From DASWYT01 sp965246875 (GTDB taxonomy: Bacteria; Pseudomonadota; Alphaproteobacteria; Micavibrionales; SZUA-601), in the NCBI GenBank assembly GCA_965246875.1, contig CBDFFU010000003.1, positions 496,001-560,000 on the forward strand: a stretch of DNA of 64,000 bases, in the 5' to 3' direction. This document shows positions 27,068-35,893 of the stretch, one piece after another. A program made the position numbers and the translations under genes. The first letter of the stretch is position 1. Every line of letters starts with the position of its first letter. The notes under the pieces are model-generated. The model was given only the letters and a program-made list of their open reading frames with translations, was not told the origin of the DNA and did no database searches.

Positions 27068-27799
27068 ATGACTGAACAAAAACCTCCATCATCCATTGGC
27101 CTGTCGCGTGTCAAACGCAATACTGTCAAAAACAAAAAACTGACGCCGCGTTCAAAGGATTGGTTGAATCGGCAGATTAATGATCCGTTCGTGCAACAGG
27201 CAAGGGCGGATGGCTGGCGCGCGCGGGCCGTGTATAAACTCATGGCGATCGATGACAAATTGAAATTTCTGACGCCGGGTAAAACAGTGATTGATCTGGG
27301 GGCCGCCCCCGGCAGCTGGACAGAGCTTGCCGTGCAACGCATAGGCACGGAAAAACCGGATAGCCGGGGCAAGGTCATCGCGCTCGATATTCTCGAAATG
27401 CAACCGCTCAATGGCGCCACTGTCATTCAAAAAGATTTCAACGATGCCGATGCGCCGGATGTCTTGATTGATCTGCTGGACAACCGCAAAGCTGATGTGG
27501 TGTTATCTGACATGGCCGCCAACACCACGGGCCATCGCCACACCGATCATTTGCGCGTCACGCATCTGGTCGAACTCGCCTGGGATTTCGCCAAACAGGT
27601 GCTGGCCCCTAACGGCGTCTTTGTGGCCAAAGTGTTCCAGGGCGGCACCGAAGGCGCATTGTTGCAGGATTTCAAAAAACACTTCACCAAAGTCCAACAC
27701 ATCAAACCCGCCGCCAGCCGCAAAGAATCGCCGGAGATTTATATGGTGGCGACAGGGTTTAAGGGATTGGCTCATGAATCGCTGATTGATGCAAAATAA
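27068..27799 (+). CDS. rlmE: 23S rRNA 2'-O-ribose U2552 methyltransferase
   Basis: RrmJ/FtsJ family enzyme that methylates U2552 of 23S rRNA. 243 residues with a basic N-terminal extension of about 35 residues. The SAM site is VIDLGAAPGSWTELAV. Conserved catalytic-type positions: Lys in RARAVYKLMAID, Asp in VLSDMAANTTGH, Lys in FVAKVFQGG, and Glu in RKESPEIYMVATGFKG. Complete and of normal length apart from the extension. Confidence 0.95.
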   Translation: MTEQKPPSSIGLSRVKRNTVKNKKLTPRSKDWLNRQINDPFVQQARADGWRARAVYKLMAIDDKLKFLTPGKTVIDLGAAPGSWTELAVQRIGTEKPDSRGKVIALDILEMQPLNGATVIQKDFNDADAPDVLIDLLDNRKADVVLSDMAANTTGHRHTDHLRVTHLVELAWDFAKQVLAPNGVFVAKVFQGGTEGALLQDFKKHFTKVQHIKPAASRKESPEIYMVATGFKGLAHESLIDAK

Positions 27800-27863
27800 A
27801 ATCGTGGACATAATGATAAATCCTGAGTAAGCTTCTTACACCGGCTGCCAAGGATCAAACATC

Positions 27864-28295
27864 ATGTCGTCACGTCTGCAAAAAATGATCTTGTTTGGTT
27901 CGGTTTGCCTGGCAACATGCGCACAGGCACAAGACAGTGAAACATTACCCGTCATGCGCGGTGATGAAGGTGATTTTACTTACAGCATGTTTAGCAACAC
28001 GCTGTTTCATGCTTATCTCAAAATTGCAAAACATGACCGAACGCATAGCCCATTTCAAATTGATCTAGACGAAAACAATAAGTGTGTCGTCAGCGTTTAC
28101 AGAGCGCATGCCGAAGGGTATGTCGAACAGATGGCGGAAACATATCACGATGCTGTGCAAAACGGCAAAACACAATTGATTCGTCGCGTATCCTATAGTG
28201 AAACAATTGCTGCTGGGGTTCATGACCAAAAATCAGCAGCGGACTATGCACAAAAAGATCCGAGATGTCAGGGTACACAACTGAATTTGCAATGA
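27864..28295 (+). CDS. Unknown small exported protein
   Basis: 143 residues. A signal peptide (MILFGSVCLATCAQA, cut before QDSE) precedes a soluble domain with two Cys (KCVVSVYR and PRCQGTQL) that could pair. No family recognised. ATG is preceded by a moderate AAGGA-like sequence. The gene is monocistronic: it is followed by a bidirectional terminator and the convergent asmA-type gene. Confidence 0.65.
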   Translation: MSSRLQKMILFGSVCLATCAQAQDSETLPVMRGDEGDFTYSMFSNTLFHAYLKIAKHDRTHSPFQIDLDENNKCVVSVYRAHAEGYVEQMAETYHDAVQNGKTQLIRRVSYSETIAAGVHDQKSAADYAQKDPRCQGTQLNLQ

Positions 28296-28343
28296 CATTA
28301 TAAATAAAAGAGCAACAAGCTTGGCATGAGTTAAATTAGGTAC

Positions 28344-28374
28344 AAAAAAAGCCGGAACATCTCCGGCCTTTTTT
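28344..28374. terminator. Bidirectional intrinsic terminator
   Basis: AAAAAAGCCGGA, a 5-base loop and TCCGGCCTTTTTT form a symmetrical hairpin with T-runs on both strands. It lies between the convergent exported-protein gene and the AsmA gene. Confidence 0.92.
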
Positions 28375-28389
28375 ATAGTCATGAAAAAT

Positions 28390-31300
28390 TTATTGCGCCG
28401 GTGCAGCGTCTGTTGCAGCGGGTGCTGCGTCTGGCGTTGGTGTCGCCGCAGCTGCAGGTTCCGGTGTTGCTGCTGCGGGCGCAGGTTCAACAGCGGCTGG
28501 AGCTGCAACAGGTTCTACTACAGCAGGAGCAGACACAGGTGCAGCACGTGGTGTTGGCGTTTCTGCGGCGGGCGTGACAACCGGCACGGCAGCTTTTGGT
28601 TTCACGCCCAGCAAATTCCCCAGCGCGCCACCTAAAGCCCCGCCGGATCCGCCCGGGATTTTATCACCGATCAGCTTGTCGATCTTGTTGGTGATTTTAT
28701 CCTGATATTTGCCCAAACCTTTTTGCAGCGCGAATTGCTGCAACGTGTTTTTATCCAGCTCCTTGCGTGGGGCACTGAACGGGCCGGTGATGCGCAAACT
28801 CAGCGGCGGCATGTTTTTTTGTTCGGTAAACGTAATCTGTCCGCTCATATTCACCAGCTTCGCCGGCAGATCGGCCGTGCCGCCAAAATTCGTGGCTGTC
28901 AGTTTCGTTTTCACCGTGGTTTGGGTAATCGTGGCAATTCCGTTGCGGATTGAGATCGGCACATCGACATCGCCGATATCGGTTGTACCACCCGCTTGGG
29001 CTTGATCGGCAATCGCCATGAAATCGCTGACGCTGTTTGGACGATCCAGTTTCGCGGCCAAGGCATCCAGATCAATGCCATTCGCCACGGCCTTGCGGAT
29101 ATTCAATTGCCCGTCACCATTCAAGCTGTTGATAATCTGATACGGGCTGGCACCGTTAAAATTCAATTGCTGCTGGCCACTGAAGGTTCCGGACTGGAAC
29201 AATTTGGAGTCCAGCGCATTGAAGAATTTCGCCGCATCCGTGTCCTTGAAATTGATATTGAACTGGCCTTTATGGGCCTGACCCGCAGCACCGGCATCCA
29301 GCGTGCCATTCACCACAAACCGTCCGGCCTCAAACAAATCAGCGCTCAGATCATTCAATTTCATTGTGCCGTTGGCAAACGCCAGATCATTGTTGAAGTT
29401 GCGGATAACGAAATCCTTATACAGTAATTCACCGACTTTGACGGTGACTTTGCCGTTCAAATTGCGCAAGGTTTCCAGATTGATCGGGTCACGCGACCAG
29501 CCATCATTACCATGCGCTGCAGGCCCTGAGGCACTGCCTTTGGCTGCAGCATTTGGTGTGTCGTCGCCCATCAGCGCGGCCAGATTGAGTTTATCCGCTT
29601 TGATCGTGGCGTTGATGTCTTTTTGCGTGCCCTTCGGTGTCACGTCGACACTGCCCGTCACGCCGCCGGCGCTGCCCAGTTTTACGGCAAAATTATCGGC
29701 CTTGATGGTATCGCCCGCATAATTGATTTTGGCATTCAACGCAAAGGCACCCAGATTACTGGTTGGACTCATTTTCGCAAAATTGCGCACGATGGTGGCC
29801 GTCTCTGGATGATTGAGGGCTATCGTGCCATCAAAACCCGGCTTGCCATCATCCAGACCCAGCACATTGCCGTTGATTTTGCCAGCACCTTGATCGAGTT
29901 TGGCGTCGAGGTTGAGTGCCATTTTCGCTAAATCGCCTTTGACTGTACCATTGAAACTCGTCGTACCCAGATTGCGTGCCTCGGCATTGCCCAGGGCTTG
30001 CAAGGTCTGGCTCAAATTCGCTGTATTGCCTTGCACGGTCAAATTCAGATCACCGACCGGCGACAATTTGCCGATTGTCCCGGCTGTCCCCAAAGCCAAT
30101 CCTTCCAGATTGGCCTGTGCCTGCTGCAGATTCAAACCCGCTTCGCTGAATGTGCCTTTGGCGGTCACATGGCGCAAATTTTTGCCGCCGGTGATGACCT
30201 TGTCGATGGCGACATCAAACTGCGCCTTAAATCCTTTCAGGCGATTCAAGATGGAGGATGACGAATCTGTTTTCGCAGTATCACCAGACGCCGCAGCAGA
30301 TTTTGCTGCATCCGCCGATTTGAAGCTGTCCAGATTCAAGGCTCCGCCGCGTAACGAGACAGCCAATGGCATCGCTGCTTTTGGCTCGTACACAATCGCA
30401 CCATTCAAAGTCTGACCTTGTTGCGTGATCTGCACCGGTTGCAACAATAAACTCTTGCGGTTCAAGGTTGCTGTGGCATTGATGCTGATCGGATCATTCT
30501 TGCCCGCTGCATTTGTCGTGGCATCGGCTGAAAACGCCAACGCCGGATTATCACTGCTCATGACAAGCGTTGTCGTCAGCTGTGTCGGTTTTTTGTCGGC
30601 GCCCAATGGCGCCTTCGCGGTCACCGCAATATGCGTGTTACCCGCCAGCTTGGCCTGCAGGCTTTGCAAGGTGAATTGATTTTGGTCGCTGGAAGCTGCC
30701 AAACGCATGTCACGAATGCTCGGCTTGCCCGGCAAACTGATCGCATCGGCACTGACGATAATGTCCAGCGGCGCGGTCGGCATCGCGATATCCAGAATCT
30801 TCTGCGCACTGTTAAAGCCATTTTGCATGACCTCAACCAACGGCGTATGGTCTGACTTTTTGTTATCTGCAGACCCGGCATCGTCACCACCCACCAAGGA
30901 CGGCGGCACGCTCAACCGGCTGATATCCAGTGACACATTGGTGCGCGCGCCTGTTGTGATAATCGTGTCAGCCAGAATATCCAGACCATCCCCTTTGATC
31001 TGCAGACCGGGCAAGGCGATCTTATTCGCGCTGTAGAGCAATTGTGATTTCAGATCAAAACTGTTCAACCCTTTTGGCAATTCTGTTTTTTTGGCGTCTT
31101 TCGCGGCGTCTTTACCGCTGGCTGGTGCGATCGCATTCAGCACACTGGCGACATCGTTGCTTTGTGCCGTGATATCACCAGAGACAGACAAAGCGTCGCC
31201 TTGCGTGATATTGCCCTTGAAGCGGGCGGTCATATCCTTGCCGCCAATATTCAGATCAGCCGTGACCGGCATGATTTTTGTTTCAGCATCTTTGGCACCA

Positions 31301-31947
31301 ACAACGACATCGAATGTAATCGGGGCTTTGTTGTAGGTGATATCGCCCTTCGCGCCATATGGCCCTTGCAGCGATTCCAGATTCAATTTGGCATTGATCG
31401 GGCCAATCGTCTGCACCGATTTGCCGGGTGTATCGACGTAGCGAATAAACGCATCCTGCAGGTCAATATCGTTGATCTTGAGTGATGTCGCCTGTTCTGC
31501 CGCCGTATCGGGTTTTGCATCTTCGGTTTTTTCAGTTTTGGTTGGCGTAAATGTCCAGTTATTCGCACCATTCGCCATTTTCTCTAATGTAATGGCCGGT
31601 TTGACCAGCGTGATTTTTTCAATCTCAATATTCTTGCGCAACAACGGGAACAGGGCGACAGCGACATCCAGCTGATCCAGCTGCAAGAAGTTTTTCGTTG
31701 TGCTGCCTGCCGGATTTTTAATCACAATGTCTGACACATGCGCTTCGGGGCGCGGCAGGATGGAAAACCGCACGTTGCCGTTAATCTCCATCTCACGCCC
31801 CAATTGCGCCGCGACTTTATCGGTGATCACGCTCTTGTACTGGTTCCAGGTGATCACATACGGCACCACGCCGATCAGCAGAACAAGACCCGCCACAATG
31901 CCTAGAGAAATTTTAGTCGCTTTGGAAGCAGAAGAGAGGAAGGGCAT
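28390..31947 (-). CDS. AsmA family protein
   Basis: About 1185 residues. A single N-terminal membrane anchor (ISLGIVAGLVLLIGVVPYVI) is followed by the AsmA N-terminal domain (VAAQLGREMEINGNVRFSILPRPEAHVSDI). A long beta-rich repetitive body and the AsmA C-terminal domain (about residues 870-1050, with FQLNF-type INFKDTDAAKFFNAL) come next, then an Ala/Pro/Thr-rich tail of about 80 residues. AsmA proteins belong to the bridge-like group thought to move phospholipids between inner and outer membrane; the function here is inferred. The ATG at 31947 is preferred over a GTG four codons earlier. The tail is low-complexity and unusual in length. Confidence 0.88.
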   Translation of the reverse strand: MPFLSSASKATKISLGIVAGLVLLIGVVPYVITWNQYKSVITDKVAAQLGREMEINGNVRFSILPRPEAHVSDIVIKNPAGSTTKNFLQLDQLDVAVALFPLLRKNIEIEKITLVKPAITLEKMANGANNWTFTPTKTEKTEDAKPDTAAEQATSLKINDIDLQDAFIRYVDTPGKSVQTIGPINAKLNLESLQGPYGAKGDITYNKAPITFDVVVGAKDAETKIMPVTADLNIGGKDMTARFKGNITQGDALSVSGDITAQSNDVASVLNAIAPASGKDAAKDAKKTELPKGLNSFDLKSQLLYSANKIALPGLQIKGDGLDILADTIITTGARTNVSLDISRLSVPPSLVGGDDAGSADNKKSDHTPLVEVMQNGFNSAQKILDIAMPTAPLDIIVSADAISLPGKPSIRDMRLAASSDQNQFTLQSLQAKLAGNTHIAVTAKAPLGADKKPTQLTTTLVMSSDNPALAFSADATTNAAGKNDPISINATATLNRKSLLLQPVQITQQGQTLNGAIVYEPKAAMPLAVSLRGGALNLDSFKSADAAKSAAASGDTAKTDSSSSILNRLKGFKAQFDVAIDKVITGGKNLRHVTAKGTFSEAGLNLQQAQANLEGLALGTAGTIGKLSPVGDLNLTVQGNTANLSQTLQALGNAEARNLGTTSFNGTVKGDLAKMALNLDAKLDQGAGKINGNVLGLDDGKPGFDGTIALNHPETATIVRNFAKMSPTSNLGAFALNAKINYAGDTIKADNFAVKLGSAGGVTGSVDVTPKGTQKDINATIKADKLNLAALMGDDTPNAAAKGSASGPAAHGNDGWSRDPINLETLRNLNGKVTVKVGELLYKDFVIRNFNNDLAFANGTMKLNDLSADLFEAGRFVVNGTLDAGAAGQAHKGQFNINFKDTDAAKFFNALDSKLFQSGTFSGQQQLNFNGASPYQIINSLNGDGQLNIRKAVANGIDLDALAAKLDRPNSVSDFMAIADQAQAGGTTDIGDVDVPISIRNGIATITQTTVKTKLTATNFGGTADLPAKLVNMSGQITFTEQKNMPPLSLRITGPFSAPRKELDKNTLQQFALQKGLGKYQDKITNKIDKLIGDKIPGGSGGALGGALGNLLGVKPKAAVPVVTPAAETPTPRAAPVSAPAVVEPVAAPAAVEPAPAAATPEPAAAATPTPDAAPAATDAAPAQ

Positions 31948-32043
31948 ATACGATCTCACACTGTAATTAAATATAATTTTAATGTAGCGCGAGAAAGAGT
32001 ATATCTCAAGTATCAGTATATAATGATGTATTTAATTACAAAA

Positions 32044-32406
32044 TCATTTACAAGGAAAGCTATTCTTCATAGCTTTGAAATATATGACTGACATATCTAA
32101 GTGAAGATTTTCTGGATTGTATAATAAATAATTTCTAATAACTTTTTCAATTTGGTTGTAACTTACATCTAACGGTATGCAATGATTATCTCTAACTTTA
32201 TCATACCATAAAGAATTATCCAATGTTAAGAGTTGTCTGTAGTTTTGATCTTGGTCAAAAAGACCATCAATATAATAATCGCAATTAAGTTGCGAAATTT
32301 CGTTTCCGAAGCACATTTCACTCATCAAGTTGCCATTCATTGCATTTGATGACGTACAATTTAAAAATACAATTGCAACTATGAATAAAAATTTGATATT
32401 TTTCAT
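32044..32406 (-). CDS. Rap1a/Tai-like small exported protein
   Basis: 120 residues, AT-rich. The signal peptide (KFLFIVAIVFLNCTSSNA) is followed by a domain with the hallmarks of the Rap1a/Tai immunity family. These are LNCDYYIDGLFD, CIPLDVSYNQIEKVIRNYLL, NPENLHLDMSVIYFKAM and a final SFPCK, with paired cysteines. The family was defined by immunity proteins that block type VI secretion amidase toxins in the periplasm; many members are orphans. No toxin gene is visible here. It lies 18 bases after phbB on the same strand but has different base composition, suggesting later insertion. The family call rests on motif resemblance. Confidence 0.65.
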   Translation of the reverse strand: MKNIKFLFIVAIVFLNCTSSNAMNGNLMSEMCFGNEISQLNCDYYIDGLFDQDQNYRQLLTLDNSLWYDKVRDNHCIPLDVSYNQIEKVIRNYLLYNPENLHLDMSVIYFKAMKNSFPCK

Positions 32407-32424
32407 GGTATAACTTTCTTTTAA

Positions 32425-33168
32425 TTAAGCCAAATACTGTCCACCATTCGCCGAGAAGACAGCACCCGTGATAAAGGCGGCATCTTTGGAGGCCAGATAG
32501 GCGACCAGTGAACCGATTTCGTCCGGTTTGCCCATGCGGCCGGCGGGGATGGATTTGATGATTTCGGTCAGAATATCGGCCGCAATGGCACCGGTCATAT
32601 CGGTTTCGATATAGCCCGGGCAAATCACGTTGGCCGTGATGTTCTTGCGCGCGCCTTCCAAGGCCAAAGCCTTGGTAAAACCAATGAGACCGGCTTTGGC
32701 GGCGCAATAATTGGCTTGGCCGATCTGGCCTTTTTGCGCATTAATTGACGAGATATTGATGATGCGGCCAAAGTTCTGCTCCCGCATCACCGGCACGATA
32801 GCACGGCAGACATTGAAAACCGATTTCAGGTTGGTGTCGATCACGCTGTCCCAATCCTCTTCCGACATTTTGTGCAGGAAACCGTCTTTAGTAATCCCGG
32901 CATTATTGACCACGATATGCAGTGGCCCGTGTGCTGCAACGATCTCGGCAACTTTGCTTTGCACATCGGCGAATTTCGAGACATCAAACTTGACGACATC
33001 ACAACTGGTTTCGGCCTTGAAGGCATGGGCGGCATCATCATTGCTGTGATAATTGGCGATGACATGATAGCCGTGCTTTTGCAGATATTTTGAAATTGCT
33101 GCACCAATGCCGCGTGTGCCGCCTGTGACCAAAGCTGTCTTATGAAGCGCTGTTTTATGATCCGTCAT
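32425..33168 (-). CDS. phbB: Acetoacetyl-CoA reductase
   Basis: Short-chain dehydrogenase, 247 residues, reducing acetoacetyl-CoA to (R)-3-hydroxybutyryl-CoA for PHB. Cofactor loop TGGTRGIGAAIS, NNAGITKDG, catalytic Ser-Tyr-Lys in NISSINAQKGQIGQANYCAAKAG (split across the motif), and the C-terminal GAVFSANGGQYLA. The stretch AVFSANGGQY is typical of PhbB. A FabG role is possible, but position directly after phbA supports PHB synthesis. 23 bases separate it from phbA. Confidence 0.92.
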   Translation of the reverse strand: MTDHKTALHKTALVTGGTRGIGAAISKYLQKHGYHVIANYHSNDDAAHAFKAETSCDVVKFDVSKFADVQSKVAEIVAAHGPLHIVVNNAGITKDGFLHKMSEEDWDSVIDTNLKSVFNVCRAIVPVMREQNFGRIINISSINAQKGQIGQANYCAAKAGLIGFTKALALEGARKNITANVICPGYIETDMTGAIAADILTEIIKSIPAGRMGKPDEIGSLVAYLASKDAAFITGAVFSANGGQYLA

Positions 33169-33191
33169 GGTCTTGTCTTTCTTTTTTTAAA

Positions 33192-34370
33192 TTAATCGCG
33201 CGCAAGACACATGGCGATACCCATGCCGCCACCAATACACAAGGTCACCAGACCTTTTTTCGCATCGCATTTGATCATTTCGTGAATGAGGGTCACCAGA
33301 CAGCGCGTGCCGGATGCACCGATCGGATGACCCAGCGCAATCGCGCCACCATTGACGTTGACTTTGCTCATATCAAATTGCAACGCATTGGCCACAGCAC
33401 AGGATTGCGCCGCAAAGGCTTCGTTGGATTCAATCAAGTCCAAATCAGCAACTGACCAGCCCGCTTTCTTCAAGGCCGCGTCACTGGCCGGAATGGGGCC
33501 GGTGCCCATGACACTTGGATCAACACCCACCGTGGCATAGGACACAATGCGCACCAGTGGTTTGAGGTTACGTTTTGTCGCTTCATCCGCCGACATCACC
33601 ACAACCGCCGCTGCCCCATCATTCAAGCCGGACGCGTTGCCAGCGGTGACCGTGCCGCCATCGGTTTTAAAGGCCGGTTTCAAGCCTTGCAAGGCTTCAA
33701 CGGTTGTGCCGTTGCGAATATGCTCATCCGTGTCAAACACGATATCGCCTTTTTTAGTTTTGATCGTGAACGGCGTGATCTCGTCTTTGAAACGGCCCGC
33801 TTTTGTGGCGGCTTCAGCTTTTTGCTGGGACTTGGCAGCAAATGCGTCTTGCGCTTCGCGTGTGACATGGCAGCTGCTGGCCACATTTTCGGCGGTGATC
33901 CCCATGTGAATATTGCCGAATGCATCCCACAATCCGTCAATGATCATGGTGTCGACCATTTTCGCATCACCAAATTTCGTGCCGCTGCGCAAATGCATGG
34001 CGTGTGGTGACAATGACATGTTTTCCTGACCGCCAGCCACGACAATCGTGCTGTCACCCGTTTGAATGGCCTGCGCGGCCAATGCGACAGACCGCAAGCC
34101 AGACCCGCAGACCTGGTTGATCGTCAAGGCCGTCTTGCTGTGCGGAATGCCGGCATGAATAGCAGACTGGCGCGCTGGCCCCTGGCCAACACCTGTCGTC
34201 AACACTTGACCAAAAATCACCTGATCAACATCGTCGCCCTGCAATCCATTATCGGTCATCACCGTTTGCATGACATGCGCGCCCAACATGTGGGCGGGTG
34301 TCGTGGCCAAGGTGCCGTTAAACGTGCCGATCGCCGTGCGTTTGGCGGCGGTAATGACGATATCCATCAT
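33192..34370 (-). CDS. phbA: Acetyl-CoA C-acetyltransferase
   Basis: Biosynthetic thiolase condensing two acetyl-CoA, the first PHB step. 392 residues. The nucleophilic Cys is in INQVCGSGLRSVALAAQ (about residue 89), His in NGGAIALGHPIGASG, and the second Cys in VTLCIGGGMGIAM. GGAG lies six to seven bases before a double ATG (MMDIVITAAKRT). It is part of the unit phaC-phbA-phbB on the minus strand. Confidence 0.95.
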   Translation of the reverse strand: MMDIVITAAKRTAIGTFNGTLATTPAHMLGAHVMQTVMTDNGLQGDDVDQVIFGQVLTTGVGQGPARQSAIHAGIPHSKTALTINQVCGSGLRSVALAAQAIQTGDSTIVVAGGQENMSLSPHAMHLRSGTKFGDAKMVDTMIIDGLWDAFGNIHMGITAENVASSCHVTREAQDAFAAKSQQKAEAATKAGRFKDEITPFTIKTKKGDIVFDTDEHIRNGTTVEALQGLKPAFKTDGGTVTAGNASGLNDGAAAVVVMSADEATKRNLKPLVRIVSYATVGVDPSVMGTGPIPASDAALKKAGWSVADLDLIESNEAFAAQSCAVANALQFDMSKVNVNGGAIALGHPIGASGTRCLVTLIHEMIKCDAKKGLVTLCIGGGMGIAMCLARD

Positions 34371-34435
34371 GCAAATCTCCTGCTTTTATGCTGCGCTTAA
34401 TTTTAAAGACTTAACGGGCTAAAAACAACCGTGGC

Positions 34436-35659
34436 TCACGCATTATGCGCAGCTAAAAAATGCTGCACCTGCGGCCAGATGACATCCGCACTTTTGGCCC
34501 CGGCAAATAAACCGATATGCCCTGTATCGCACACGGTTTGTGTGACGTGCGGTGCGCGTAAAGCAAAGGCACTGTCTGGCGGCACCAGTTTATCACGCTT
34601 GGCCGCCACCAGATGAATGGGCAGATTGCGCAGCGGTTTCAACATCGTGTCACGGCACGGTTTATTGCCGACAAACCAGTTTGCGGCACAATCGGCCAGC
34701 AACGCTGTTGGCAGATCGACGCCGCTGTTCAGCCAGTCTTCGGCCAGAACGAAACGTTGTGCGGCGCTACCGGTCATATCCGCGTGTGCAAAACTTTTAA
34801 ATTTATGCAACGCTGCCAGGGTATCGCGCTGCCAGAACAGCAGTTGCAGCCAATCGGCTTTGATATGGTCGGTGGGTGTTTTGGCCTGCATATCCTGCAC
34901 CGCACGGCCAAACTGTTGCGCGGCAAAACTGTCGGGCTGATGAAAATCCCACGGTGTGGCGATCAAGGTCAGGCTGCGCATCTGTTGTGCCGCTTGCCGT
35001 GCTGCCAGCACACTCAATGTGCCACCCATGCAATAACCAATGACATGCGGCTTGTCTGGCATGGCCGCAAGAGCCGGCAAGAGATGGGTGGTGAGACAAT
35101 TGTCGATTGACGCCGGTAATGTACAGGTCACATCATGATGCCAGTCCAGCAGATACACCGCGTGGCCAGCAGTTTGCAGCGCACGCGCAAAACTATGCTC
35201 CGGTGCCAGATCCAGAATATGAAACCGGTTGATGAGGGAGGGTATTAATAAGACAGGCGTACCCGGTTTTTTGCGGGATGTCGGCAAACGTTTTAACGCG
35301 ACGGCACCTTGTTGTGCAACGATATCCCATACTGTCTCAACACGGGTCGCCGGATGCTGCTGATATTGCCACAGTCCGCGCAGGAAATCGGTCCATTGCT
35401 GTGCGGCATCACTTGCCAGATGTTTGGCAATGTCAAAATGTGCGTTTTGAGACTGGTTTTTTGTGAGCTGGCTGTTTGCTTGCGCGTACAGGTTTTGCAG
35501 CGCTTGCTGGCTTGGCGCGTCCATCCAATTGATCGACCCGTGTGGCAAGCGCATCCAGCCGGATGGCGCATTGCTTAAGCAGTTCCAGACATTGCTCAGC
35601 TGCAGCCAAAGCGGCTGTGGCCAGTTCACGCGTGACGGCATCGGGGACGGGGTTTGCAT
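34436..35659 (-). CDS. phaC: PhaC-type polyhydroxyalkanoate synthase
   Basis: Alpha/beta hydrolase of the PHA synthase group, polymerising 3-hydroxybutyryl-CoA. Up to 407 residues, shorter than class I enzymes (about 590) and slightly longer than class III (about 355). The synthase box is HVIGYCMGGTLSVL with the catalytic Cys, Asp is in VAAKRDKLVPPDSA, and His in CDTGHIGLFAGAKSADV. The N-terminal 76 codons overlap the preceding small gene by 227 bases in another frame. Real translation may start at an internal Met (35554 or 35524). Position before phbA and phbB supports the PHB role. The catalytic core is clear; the start is not. Confidence 0.78.
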   Translation of the reverse strand: MQTPSPMPSRVNWPQPLWLQLSNVWNCLSNAPSGWMRLPHGSINWMDAPSQQALQNLYAQANSQLTKNQSQNAHFDIAKHLASDAAQQWTDFLRGLWQYQQHPATRVETVWDIVAQQGAVALKRLPTSRKKPGTPVLLIPSLINRFHILDLAPEHSFARALQTAGHAVYLLDWHHDVTCTLPASIDNCLTTHLLPALAAMPDKPHVIGYCMGGTLSVLAARQAAQQMRSLTLIATPWDFHQPDSFAAQQFGRAVQDMQAKTPTDHIKADWLQLLFWQRDTLAALHKFKSFAHADMTGSAAQRFVLAEDWLNSGVDLPTALLADCAANWFVGNKPCRDTMLKPLRNLPIHLVAAKRDKLVPPDSAFALRAPHVTQTVCDTGHIGLFAGAKSADVIWPQVQHFLAAHNA

Positions 35660-35855
35660 GAGTGTTATTTTGCCCGAAATTCAGGCCACTGCCAAATGGC
35701 ATTTGGCCAAATCCGTTATCCCCCATCTGTCCGGCCATTTGCTGCCACTGATCCTGCCAGATCTGCATAAAATGCTGCGCCACCTGTTCCGATGTCGCCT
35801 CTGCGGGTTTTGCACGTGTCCCGGTCTTCGGTTGCGTTTTGCGGTCTTTCGCCAT
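35433..35855 (-). CDS. Small coiled-coil protein next to PHA synthase (PhaE- or phasin-like)
   Basis: 140 residues: a Lys/Thr-rich N-terminus, a Gln/Trp-rich segment (AQHFMQIWQDQWQQMAGQMG), and a helix with coiled-coil spacing (ATAALAAAEQCLELLKQCAI). It ends in a Lys/Pro/Ala-rich basic tail. The size and position before a short PhaC suggest a reduced PhaE subunit or a phasin-like partner, but I recognise no diagnostic motif. Its 3' half overlaps the phaC frame by 227 bases; both frames read plausibly. It is divergent from argS across 38 bases. Confidence 0.5.
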   Translation of the reverse strand: MAKDRKTQPKTGTRAKPAEATSEQVAQHFMQIWQDQWQQMAGQMGDNGFGQMPFGSGLNFGQNNTHANPVPDAVTRELATAALAAAEQCLELLKQCAIRLDALATRVDQLDGRAKPASAAKPVRASKQPAHKKPVSKRTF

Positions 35856-35893
35856 AGGGTTAGTCTAGCGATTTTTGCCCGACGGAAAAGACC

